64,000 nucleotides of DNA. It comes from Aralia elata (lineage: Eukaryota > Streptophyta > Magnoliopsida > Apiales > Araliaceae). The DNA is taken from assembly GCA_034770075.1 (NCBI GenBank), contig CM068377.1:69852358-69916357 (forward strand), given 5' to 3'. Shown here piece after piece: positions 35,773 through 45,668 of this stretch (the first letter of the stretch is position 1; each line of letters opens with the position of its first letter). The notes below the pieces were generated by a model that was not told where the DNA came from, did no database searches, and was given only the letters and a program-made list of their open reading frames with translations. Both the position numbers and the translations under genes were made by a program.

Positions 35773-36979
35773 TGAAAGTAGTATGCACACAAGCCAATTA
35801 TATTTGATATGATGTAGCATATACTTTGTAATTTTATTCGGTTATTAAAGGTATTTTACTATATCTACATTGTACTGTTATATTAAATGTGATAAACCAA
35901 TAGTTTTGAGCAATGCTTTTAGAATTATGATGATGATCATGCTAATGAGATCTAAATTCTAAATAGCTGACAAACTAAAATCGTTCCTAATCATTGGATT
36001 ACTAAAAAGGGGATTAGTGAATCCGGATAGATTAACACATACGTTGCTTGCTCTTAGAAAGAGGATGATTGATCTCATAATCATTTGTGTAGAGACACTA
36101 AAGCAAGTGTGTAGGTGCTTATTAGAGAATAAGTTCACTGAACGTGGCTCGCTAACATAATGGAGTTTTACTCGCTTGTCAATAGGATTTCCTCTAGTGA
36201 TAGTAGTACAAGTGATCATTGGACTTGAGATCATCATAGTATCTTATGTATGATGAGTTATACTTTGACATGTCCCTTAAGACCCTTAGGATATATCAAA
36301 TGGTATGATTGGGTATAATAAGTTGTACATGGAGATAGGTGAATGATCAACAAAGAATCTAGCACATCTAGTAAAAGATGTGAATGTCCTATGTGATTCG
36401 ATAAATGACATCTCAGTAGTCCTTGGCCAAGGCACAATGAATTTAGAAAGGAGTTTCTAATTTACATTATTTAGAGTTGTGCATTTGGGAATCGAAATAC
36501 ATATAATTAAATAAAATAAGACTTGAAAGTAATTCTATGTCTTATATTTAATTGGGACATTGTATGGTAGAAAGATTGAATTGTGCGGTAACTATTCACT
36601 GAAAGGTTCTTTTGTGATTAATGTTGAAATCTATATTATCTGGAAAGTCGTTGATCGCTAAGGGGGCTTACCCTTATTATAGAATAAATGTTATTTATTT
36701 AAATAAATTAAATAGTTTAATTTATTTATTTAAATAAGATTGAAATTATTCTAATTGATTTATTCACAACCGGTTTAATATGGAGAACCTAAAGGGTCAC
36801 ACCGTAAAAAAAAATATTTATTTAAGAATAAATGACATAATTGTAATAATAAGTTAAGTGTATTTAATTTAGTCTATGGAGATAGAATAAATTAAATAGC
36901 TTAATATTTATTATTTAATATTTTGAAAATATTAAATATAAATTAATAAGAGGAGTCTTATTATTATTATTATTATTAT

Positions 36980-39057
36980 TGTCGACGCCGGGAGGAATCG
37001 CTTACGCGGGGGTTGTAACCCTTTCCAATTTTAGCCTTTTCATTAGATGATTTTTTTGGAAAAGGTCGGCATTAATGTCGACGGGGTTTTTTAAAGATTG
37101 TTTTTTTATGATGAGCCAATTTAACCAGAGTCGCCAGTTGGTATATTTGAAATGGATGTACCAACTCATCCGAGTTTTCATTTTTATAAATCGCTGGCTC
37201 ATATGTGACTCCGAATTAATTGGTCTGCGAATCGAGATTCATAGAGTTCGGGGGCTTGCTTAAGTGAGGGGAAGGTGTTAGGCACCCCTCGACTTCCGTG
37301 AAGCACGGTTACCGCAATCTTGATGCTTTCCTATCCTTTAATTCATGAAATGTGTGTGTGCGCGTATGTGTGTGTGCCTATGTAAATGTTATGGTGAGTT
37401 TGCATAAAAGAATCATTTGGATTTTTAGGGAAAATTGTGTTTTTCTTTTGAGAATGCCTTAGAATGTCCCTCGGCTTAAACGAGAAAGCTTTATGAAAAA
37501 GGATTGATTTTATTTGGCAAAAACTATGAGATTTTCCTTAGGTGTCGTTTTGGCAAAACAAGAGTTTTAAACCTTCGTAAAAATAGGAATCGAGATCTAT
37601 ACGTTGCTTTCGTAACTCAAACGATGGGCAACTTCTAGAATCTCTTTAACCCTATGCACAACGGTTTAATAAAACGTCAATTATTTGACAAAATCATTCC
37701 TTATAATATTTGAAAACGATTTTCTTTAGCTTTCTCGTTTGAAATAGAAATCGACATTCATTAGCACTTCCCATTTATTAACCTCGTGATGCTAATAGCC
37801 TAGTTTGATTGATTTTATGAAGATCTTATCATTTGGCTTTGAAATCAATTTCGTCTCATAAATCAAAGCGACCATAAACACGCGTCGGAGCTATTCATGG
37901 GCATGTAAGCCATCAAAATAACCCCAAACGCCTACAATCACAAATTTCACTATTTTGGGGCCTTAAACCCGATTCTCGCCTTGGCGTCGTTTTAAGGCCC
38001 GACGATTACATATTTACAATGAAAGGTACATTGAATTTATTACATATATCAAACGATGTCCATCATCAGATTTGGACCACGGGGTCGCGCTCCTAGGCTC
38101 ACATCCAAAATCGTTACACACCCACAAGATCCTAAGAATAGCAATTTAAACAATCTATGCACAATACATCATTACAACGAGCTAAAAATTCACCAAATGG
38201 ATATCATCGGGCCATTAGGAGGAATTTCGTTCCATTTGGAACCCTCACTAATAGCCCTCAATCCAAGGATTCACAACAATATACAAGAACAACTACATTT
38301 AATATAATTCGAATGACAAAAAGCTTAACAAAAAATGGTAAAACAACATGCTATAACAAAGGGTTTTTTCACCTTGCAAATGATCCTCACAATATGTATG
38401 AATTTGTGTATTGAGTAGAGTAGAAAATATGAGATGTAATCTCACAACATTGGTACAATTCCTCACTCTTTTCACTCTTTTTCTTTCCTAATTGCTCTTG
38501 TTTTTGCTGCTGTTTTTCCCATTTTCGAGCTGCTGGTTGCTGTTTTTCCTTCTTCTTTCCTCTTCCTGTATGCGAACTGGCCTAATAAAGCACTGCCAAG
38601 GGCAGCCGCAGATCTATCTGCGGCTGGCCGCAGATATATCTGCGGCTGGCCCTTGGTTCTCCCCCCAGCCGCGCTCGAGTCCCGTGCGCTTCGAGTCCCG
38701 TGCTGCCTCGAGTTCCGTCCTTGGCCGCGAATTAATCTGCGACTAACTGTGCTGATTTTCTCGTTTTCCGTGCCTCGTCTCGATTTTCGTGTCGTACCGT
38801 TGGTTTCCGCTGACGGGTTTGCGTTTGGCAGTCCGGAACCCGTCGGGAAACGTGCCACGTCATCCGGGCAAGCACAGTGATCAGTAACTGACTCTCGACA
38901 TTCGCTTGTTGTCGTGTCGGCTTCAATATCATCCCGTCGTGGTGGCTTTTGAGGGTTCGTCTTTATGTCCACCCTTTATTCTCGTGTGCCGGGTCAATTG
39001 ACGATTTTGCCCTCCTGTCAGGGTTAGTATAGGAAATGCAAAAATCGGGTGTCTACA
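36980..39057 (-). repeat. Tat 3' LTR
   Basis: On the minus strand begins TGTAGACACCCG and ends CGTCGACA. The adjacent internal sequence (39058-39070) reads on the minus strand as a purine-rich AAAGAGGGGCAGC tract, the likely polypurine tract. Frames inside the LTR are not genes. Confidence 0.93.
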
Positions 39058-39159
39058 GCTGCCCCTCTTTATCATGTTTATGAAATGATAAATGGAATGA
39101 ACAGGATAAAGAATAGACACTCGATGCATGAATGACAGTGCACAAGAATGACAATATAT

Positions 39160-40855
39160 ACGTGATTTGCTTGGATCTCAGCCCTTCCCAGGGTTGTTGT
39201 TGGTTTGGATCTTAGCCCTTCCCAGGGTTGTGGTTTGTTTGGATCTTAGCCCTTCCCAGGGTGTTAGTTTGGTTGGATGCCTTCCCAGGTTTGCTCACCA
39301 CTCTGTCGCGGTTTGCTTGGATCTCAGCCCTTCCCAGGGTTTGTTGTTTTTTGTCTTTTTTCTTTTGTGGATATCAGCCCTTCCCAGGGTTGCTCACCAT
39401 CTTGTTGTGGTTCGCGTGGATCTCAGCCCTTCCCAGGGTTTGCTCACCACTCTGTCGCGGTTTGCTTGGATGCCTTCCCAGGTTTGCTCACCACTCTGTC
39501 GCGGTTTGCTTGGTTCTCAGCCCTTCCCAGGGTTTGTTGTTTTTGTCTCTTTTTTTTTTCTTTTTGTGGATACCAGCCCTTCCCAGGGTTGCTCACCATC
39601 TTGTTGTGGTTCGCGTGGATCTCAGCCCTTCCCAGGGTTTGCTCACCACTCTGTCGCGGTTTGCTTGGATGCCTTCCCAGGTTTGCTCACCATTCTGTCG
39701 CGGTTTGCTTGGATCTCAGCCCTTCCCAGGGTTTGTTGTTTTTGTCCTTTTTTCTTTTTGTGGATACCAGCCCTTCCCAGGGTTGCTCACTATATTGCTG
39801 TGGTTCGCGTGGATCTCAGCCCTTCCCAGGGTTTGCTCACCACTCTGTCGCGGTTTGCTTGGATGCCTTCCCAGGTTTGCTCACCACCCTGTCGCGGTTT
39901 GCTTGGATCTCAGCCCTTCCCAGGGTTTGTTGTTTTTTGTCTTTTTTTCTTTTTGTGGATACCAGCCCTTCCCAGGGTTGCTCACCATATTGCTGTGGTT
40001 CGCGTGGATCTCAGCCCTTCCCAGGGTTTGCTCACCACTCTGTCGCGGTTTGCTTGGATGCCTTCCCAGGTTTGCTCACCACCCTGTCGCGGTTTGCTTG
40101 GATCTCAGCCCTTCCCAGGGTTTGTTGTTTTTTGTCTTTTTTTCTTTTTGTGGATATCAGCCCTTCCCAGGGTTGCTCACCATCTTGTTGTGGTTCGCGT
40201 GGATCTCAGCCCTTCCCAGGGTTTGCTCACCACTCTGTCGCGGTTTGCTTGGATGCCTTCCCAGGTTTGCTCACCACCCTGTCGCGGTTTGCTTGGATCT
40301 CAGCCCTTCCCAGGGTTTGTTGTTTTTTGTCTTTTTTTCTTTTTGTGGATATCAGCCCTTCCCAGGGTTGCTCACCATCTTGTTGTGGTTCGCGTGGATC
40401 TCAGCCCTTCCCAGGGTTTGCTCACCACTCTGTCGCGGTTTGCTTGGATGCCTTCCCAGGTTTGCTCACCATTCTGTCGCGGTTTGCTTGGATCTCAGCC
40501 CTTCCCAGGGTTTGTTGTTTTTTGTCTTTTTTTCTTTTGGTGGATACCAGCCCTTCCCAGGGTTGCTCACCATATTGCTGTGGTTCGCGTGGATCTCAGC
40601 CCTTCCCAGGGTTTGCTCACCACTCTGTCGCGGTTTGCTTGGATGCCTTCCCAGGTTTGCTCACCACCCTGTCGCGGTTTGCTTGGATCTCAGCCCTTCC
40701 CAGGGTTTGCTGTTTTTTGTCTTTTTTTCTTTTTGTGGATATCAGCCCTTCCCAGGGTTGCTCACCATCTTGTTGTGGTTCGCGTGGATCTCAGCCCTTC
40801 CCAGGGTTTGCTCACCACTCTGTCGCGGTTTGCTTGGATGCCTTCCCAGGTTTCT
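39160..40855. repeat. 195-bp tandem array in the Tat 3' region, about 8 units
   Basis: GTGGATAYCAGCCCTTCCC recurs at 39367, 39566, 39760, 39955, 40150, 40345, 40540 and 40735, so the later units are 195 bp. Each unit contains four sub-repeats of about 50 bp built on TGGATCTCAGCCCTTCCCAG. Since 195 is a multiple of three and the unit lacks plus-strand stops, all three forward frames stay open for 530-617 codons. The predicted proteins are pure repeat translations on the strand opposite to the element's genes and are not real genes. Confidence 0.93.
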
Positions 40856-41985
40856 GTCGGGTCTTGCCTTGATTCGTCGTGTTCGACGTCCGACTTATTC
40901 AGAATTTTGTATTTTATTTTCACATAACGAGTCATGTATGATGCATGCTTTTTATTCATGGATAGAGAATGACCCCTGTACAGTCTTTTTGATACTATTT
41001 TCCACAGGTGTCGTCGCCAGATGCCGTGGTATGCTTGGATCTCGATCCCCCCACAGGATTGGTCGGTGGCTTCTCCGCTGATTGGACGGTTTGTCGCCGG
41101 TGACAGAGATATGGCAGATGATCTTTCGGAACGTTCCTGATCCTTATTATTCTTTCCGGTGTCGGCGGGCTTTGCGGAGGGTATTCTGAGCCATTAGGTC
41201 CCGGTCCATCCGGTGTTCACGCATCTCGATTACTACCGAGGCTGAGAGGTATGCTGCTCTTGTTGAGAGAGATGCTGCTATTCTGGCCAGGGATGTTGTT
41301 CATACTGATAGAGACGCCATTGTATTGCAGACTAAGGCAATTATAGATGCTCACTCTGAGACCGTTAGCCGAGCCATTGCTTATTGGATCGCGTCGACAT
41401 GATGGGGCAACAGATTGCAGGGAATGCCGATGCCTCAGATCTATCCACCACTTAATCCATCCTGCTTTGATTAGTTTCAGATTGGTAGATCATTTTATTT
41501 CCTGCATAGACTATGTCAGTTTCATCGGTTATCAAAAAGAGAAACCTTGTAACAAAATGACCTATTTATATAGACAAGTATTTAGATTTAGTCGTTTTCC
41601 CCTTTTGTCGTATCGTTGCCTTTCATTGGACCCTCATTTTATCCAGCTAACCATGATTTTGATATTTCGCCTTCTTTCTCTTCTCAAGTCTTGATGGGGA
41701 CTTGTCAGATATTGCCGCACATCCTGTCGATTTCATCGGCTGAGTCTTAGATTTGGGCTAACTGCTTGGTTAGGTCACTTGAGATGAAGCTGATCAGGCG
41801 GCTGGTTTCGGGAAAGTTTCGAGGGTATAGGAAGGTTTTTCTGGCTGTTGGGAATCTGTTTTGATAGGAGAAAGTGTTATTTTGTAAGGAATGGGACCGC
41901 GCCACGATGGCTGCCTACGTACCCCCACAAGTCGGGAGATCAGGTCCTACGTAGTTCGTTCTCCAAAACAGGGAGAGAAACGACG

Positions 41986-42019
<34 letters not shown>
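40856..42019 (-). other. Tat region between integrase and the tandem array
   Basis: Untranslated 3' part of the element. A (T)n run at 41990-42021 borders the end of the integrase frame. No conserved protein motif on either strand. Confidence 0.6.
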
Positions 42020-42024
<5 letters not shown>

Positions 42025-43948
42025 CATAGAACCGCTTCACCGAGTCAGAATTTAGGGGCTGTGGGAACACCTCCCCGTCCATTTCTTGCAGTATGAGGGC
42101 TCCTCCGGACAGCACTTTCTTAATCACAAAAGGCCCCTCCCAGTTCGGGGCAAACTTCCCCTTGGCTTCGTCTTGACAAGGCATTACTCTCTTTAACACT
42201 AGGTCATTTTCTTTGAATTTTCGAGGTCTTATCTTCTTGTCGTATGATCGGGAGATCCTTTGCTGATATAACTGACCGTGCAACACAGCGGCCACCCTCC
42301 TTTCATCAATTAGGGCCAATTGGTCGTACCGACTTTGCATCCAATCCTCCTCGTTTATCCGAGCATCAATCAAGATTCTGAGGGACGCCATCTCAACCTC
42401 AACTGGCAGAACCGCTTCCATTCCGTATACCAGAGCGTACGGGGTTGCCCCTGTAGAAGTACGTACCGACGTTCTGTACGCCAGCAAGGTGAGAGGTAGC
42501 AGATCCGGCCATCCCCGATGATTAGCAGACATTTTTGCCATGATCTTCTTGATATTCTTATTTGCAGCTTCCACTGCCCCATTCATCTTAGGACGGTAAA
42601 TGACAGAATTGAGGTGTTTGATCTTAAACTGGTCGCATAATCCCTTCATGAGGGTATTGTTCAAATTCTTGGCATTGTCAGAGACTAAAACCTCAGGTTG
42701 CCCGTATCGGCAAATGACATTATTCCTGATGAAACCGACGATGATCTCCTGAGTTACTTTGGGGAAAGAAGCTGCTTCTACCCATTTAGTGAAGTAATCG
42801 ATCATGACGAATATAAATCGGTGGCCGTTGCTTGCTTTGGGCTCTATTGGTCCGATCACATCCATACCCCACATTGAGAATGGCCAAGGGGAGGTCATAC
42901 AGTGCAGTTCATTGGGAGGCGCATGGATAACATTACCGTGCGCCTGGCATTGGTAACACCGCTTGACGTGATCATCACAGTCGGCTTTCAGCGTCAACCA
43001 GTAATGCCCCGTTCTCAAGATCTTCTTGGCCAGCATCGGCCCACTCATGTGTGGCCCACACACTCCACCATGTATTTCGTCCATAATCTTTTGGGCCTGC
43101 ATTTCATTTACACATCGTAGCAATCCCAAATTGGCATCCCTCTTGTACAGTGAATCTCCGCTCAGATAAAATTTCATTGCCATCTTTTGAATTCTCAACC
43201 TCTCCGCTCGGCTGGCTTGGTCGGGAATGGATCTATCCCTCAGATATTCCCTTATGTCGTGATACCAAGGCTGCTTTGGCAGAACCCCCTCGTCCGATAG
43301 TACCGCCACGTGCTCCTCGTATGCCGGGGCGTTCTGCACTGCTATCTCAATCTGTGGAACGTTCCTGCTCTTGATTGTGTGGACTAGAGAAGCTAAAGTC
43401 GCCAATGCATCGACGAAATCATTCCGTCCCCGGGGGATGTGTCGGAAAGCGATATCTTCGAACTCTTGCATCAGTTGGATAACACAACGGTGGTATGGAA
43501 CCAACCGGAGCTCTTTAGTGCTGTACACCCCGATCGCTTGTCTGATTACCAGCTCCGAATCCCCGAACACTGCTAACCTTTTCACCCCCATATCGCGAGC
43601 CAAACGGAGTCCCAATATACATCCCTCATACTCAGCTGTGTTGTTTGAGTTACTGAACTGTAATTTAGTGGCTACGGGGTATTGCTCTCCTGTGATAGAG
43701 ACCAGGACTGCTCCGGCTCCTGCCCCCTCCGCATTCATGGCACCATCAAAATACAATTTCCAGAACTGCCCCTCGTCATCTTCTCTCTCGCGCGCAAGAT
43801 CCAGAATACGTCTTCGCCCGGCAAAGGAGTGTCTAAAGGCTCCATTCCCCCTGATGGCGCTTCTGCCAATTGATCTGCAATTCCCTGCCCCTTCATGGCT
43901 TTCTGAGTTACGTATACAATGTCGAACTGCTGTAAGATTAACTGCCAT
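42020..43948 (-). CDS. Tat second RNase H and integrase
   Basis: The conserved frame starts near 43800 and ends at 42020; codons upstream of that, to 43948, are a shadow of the RT frame. The first domain is an RNase H of the Tat-specific extra type: YFDGAMNAEGAGAGAVLV, AEYEGCILGL, VFGDSELV and RNDFVDALA supply the acidic residues. Integrase follows with a zinc-binding part (HGGVCGPH, CYQCQAHG at about 43085-42945), the first Asp in WGMDVIGP (about 42860), the second in VSDNAKN (about 42680) and Glu in NGAVEAANKN (about 42570), then a basic C-terminal part. It is one frame off the upstream RT ORF, probably through an indel near 43790-43830. It acts in degrading the RNA template and inserting the cDNA. 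Confidence 0.9.
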
Positions 43949-45522
43949 CTTGAAAGTCGACAGTTCAGCATGGGCCGTTCAAAGATATATTTCAGGGGAT
44001 CCATCCTTGATATCAGGTACGTGGTGTGCCCGTGGAGATAATGCTGTAATCTCATTGCAGCCCAAGCCAAAGCACAACAGGTCCTTTCGATCGAGGTGTA
44101 ATTCTGTTCACATCGGCTAAATCTCTTGCTGAGGTAATAAATGGCCTGCTCTTTGCCTGATTCATTCTTCTGCCCCAGCATACAGCCCATCGCAATGTCA
44201 TTGACTGATATATACATGAATAGAGGGATCTCATCCTTCGGGGGTACCAGCACGGGTGCTTCCGTCAGCTGCTTCTTAATGATCTGAAAGGCTTCCTGGC
44301 ATTGCTCATTCCATTCTTGGGAGACATCTTTTCTTAACAGCTTGAAAATTGGCTCGCACGTGGTTGTCAAATGGGATATGAAGCGGCTGATGAAATTTAT
44401 TCTTCCCAGAAATCCTCTTATTTCCTTTTCAGTGCGGGGTGCCGGCATATCCACAATGGCCTTAATCTTGGCCGGATCCAACTCGATGCCACGATCACTA
44501 ACCAGGAATCCCAAGAGTTTGCCCGATTGCACTCCGAAAGCACACTTTGCCGGATTGAGCCTTAAATTATATTTTCTGAGCCGGTCAAATAGCTTTTGGA
44601 GATGGGTCACATGATCAGATTCTATCTTTGACTTCACGATAATGTCATCCACGTAGACCTCTATCTCCCTGTGCATCATATCGTGGAACAGGGCCATCAT
44701 AGCTCTTTGATAAGTAGCCCCTGCATTTGTGAGACCGAAAGCCAACCGTCTATAGCAGAAAGTCCCCCAAGGGGTGATGAAGGCTGTTTTCTCCCGGTCC
44801 TCCTCTGCCACCATTATCTGATGATACCCCGCAAAGCAATCAACGAAAGAGTACATCTCGTATTGGGCTGTGTTATCCACCAATATGTGTATGAAAGGTA
44901 CTGGGAAATTATCCTTGAGACTGGCCTTGTTCAGATCTCTATAGTCAACACATACCCTCACCTTTCCTCCAGGCTTAGCCACTGGGACCACATTGGACAA
45001 CCATTCTGGGTAGGTGGACACCATGATGATTCCAGCCCTGAACTGTTTGATGATCTCCTCCTTCACCTTCAAGCTCCATTCCGGTTTTAGCTTTCTTAGT
45101 TTTTGCTTGACGGGCTTGAAACCTTCCTTGATGGGCAGCTGGTGTACCATAATGTCGGTGGATAATCCGATCATGTCCTCATGAGACCAGGCGAACACAT
45201 CCTCATACTGGCATAGCAATTTGGTCATTTCTACTTTCTGGTTAGGGGTCAGGTCTGTCCCGATCTTGAGCTCTTTGGGTTGGTCAGGGGTTCCGATATT
45301 TATGGTGATGGTTTGGTCTAAGTTGGGTTTGGGTTTATCCTCGACCCACCCTTTGATCTCGTCAGACGCGTCATCGTAATCTGTCTCGTCCTGCTCAATA
45401 CCCATTAAATCGAAATCCAGCTCGATATCAAAATCATAGTCATCATTCAAATTTGAGGGATCGCTTGTTAAGCAAGGAATACTCAAATTGGTCCACCTGA
45501 CATTGAAACAAAATACTGTCAT
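43735..45522 (-). CDS. Tat reverse transcriptase and RNase H
   Basis: RT blocks in order: KQKLRKLKPEWSLKVKEEI, VCVDYRDLNKASLKDNFPVP, FVDCFAGYHQI, FGLTNAGATYQRAM and the intact catalytic EVYVDDIIVKSK (YVDD at 44644-44655), then GFLVSDRGIELDP. RNase H follows (VLVPPKDEIPLFMYISVND, IYYLSKRFSRCEQNYTSIER). The open frame starts at 45522, but the natural start is probably the splice acceptor at 45497/45496, which would fuse it to gag-protease. After about 43830 the frame is lost to the next ORF, so the last codons are not conserved. No internal stop otherwise; recently active in appearance. Confidence 0.92.
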   Translation of the reverse strand: MTVFCFNVRWTNLSIPCLTSDPSNLNDDYDFDIELDFDLMGIEQDETDYDDASDEIKGWVEDKPKPNLDQTITINIGTPDQPKELKIGTDLTPNQKVEMTKLLCQYEDVFAWSHEDMIGLSTDIMVHQLPIKEGFKPVKQKLRKLKPEWSLKVKEEIIKQFRAGIIMVSTYPEWLSNVVPVAKPGGKVRVCVDYRDLNKASLKDNFPVPFIHILVDNTAQYEMYSFVDCFAGYHQIMVAEEDREKTAFITPWGTFCYRRLAFGLTNAGATYQRAMMALFHDMMHREIEVYVDDIIVKSKIESDHVTHLQKLFDRLRKYNLRLNPAKCAFGVQSGKLLGFLVSDRGIELDPAKIKAIVDMPAPRTEKEIRGFLGRINFISRFISHLTTTCEPIFKLLRKDVSQEWNEQCQEAFQIIKKQLTEAPVLVPPKDEIPLFMYISVNDIAMGCMLGQKNESGKEQAIYYLSKRFSRCEQNYTSIERTCCALAWAAMRLQHYLHGHTTYLISRMDPLKYIFERPMLNCRLSRWQLILQQFDIVYVTQKAMKGQGIADQLAEAPSGGMEPLDTPLPGEDVFWILRAREKMTRGSSGNCILMVP

Positions 45523-45668
45523 ATATATAATTCATCTTTCCACAATGGTCGCTCTTAAAATAACATGACAAACTAACATAGTTATGCAAAATATAAAATA
45601 AAGAACCAAAACTGGTAGACATTCATCCCCCACTCTCCGGGGTCTACCACCCCGACACCGTGCTTTAC
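45497..45668 (-). other. Probable 172-bp intron between Tat protease and RT
   Basis: Minus strand: the gag-protease frame ends in a TAA whose first base is the T of a donor GTAAAGC (G at 45668). A TTTCAATGTCAG acceptor ends at 45497. Removing the interval rejoins the gag-protease and RT frames without a stop or shift. The sequence between is AT-rich with several stops. Ogre elements of the same clade are known to splice an intron at this position. Confidence 0.65.

Noticed and set aside
37002..38972. Short ORFs in the Tat LTRs, present twice (also 49647-51649)
   Set aside because: They recur only because the two LTRs are copies. The serine/arginine-rich minus-strand frame at 38472-38972 has no family match.
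39160..40855. CRISPR-like array
   Set aside because: Units are directly tandem without unique spacers and the genome is plant.
39167..41081. Three overlapping plus-strand proteins of 531-617 residues
   Set aside because: They are translations of the 195-bp tandem unit in all three frames, antisense to the Tat genes; no conserved domain and the composition simply repeats.
43371..44120. 249-codon plus-strand frame across the Tat RNase H region
   Set aside because: Shadow of the minus-strand RT and RNase H frames; no motifs of its own.
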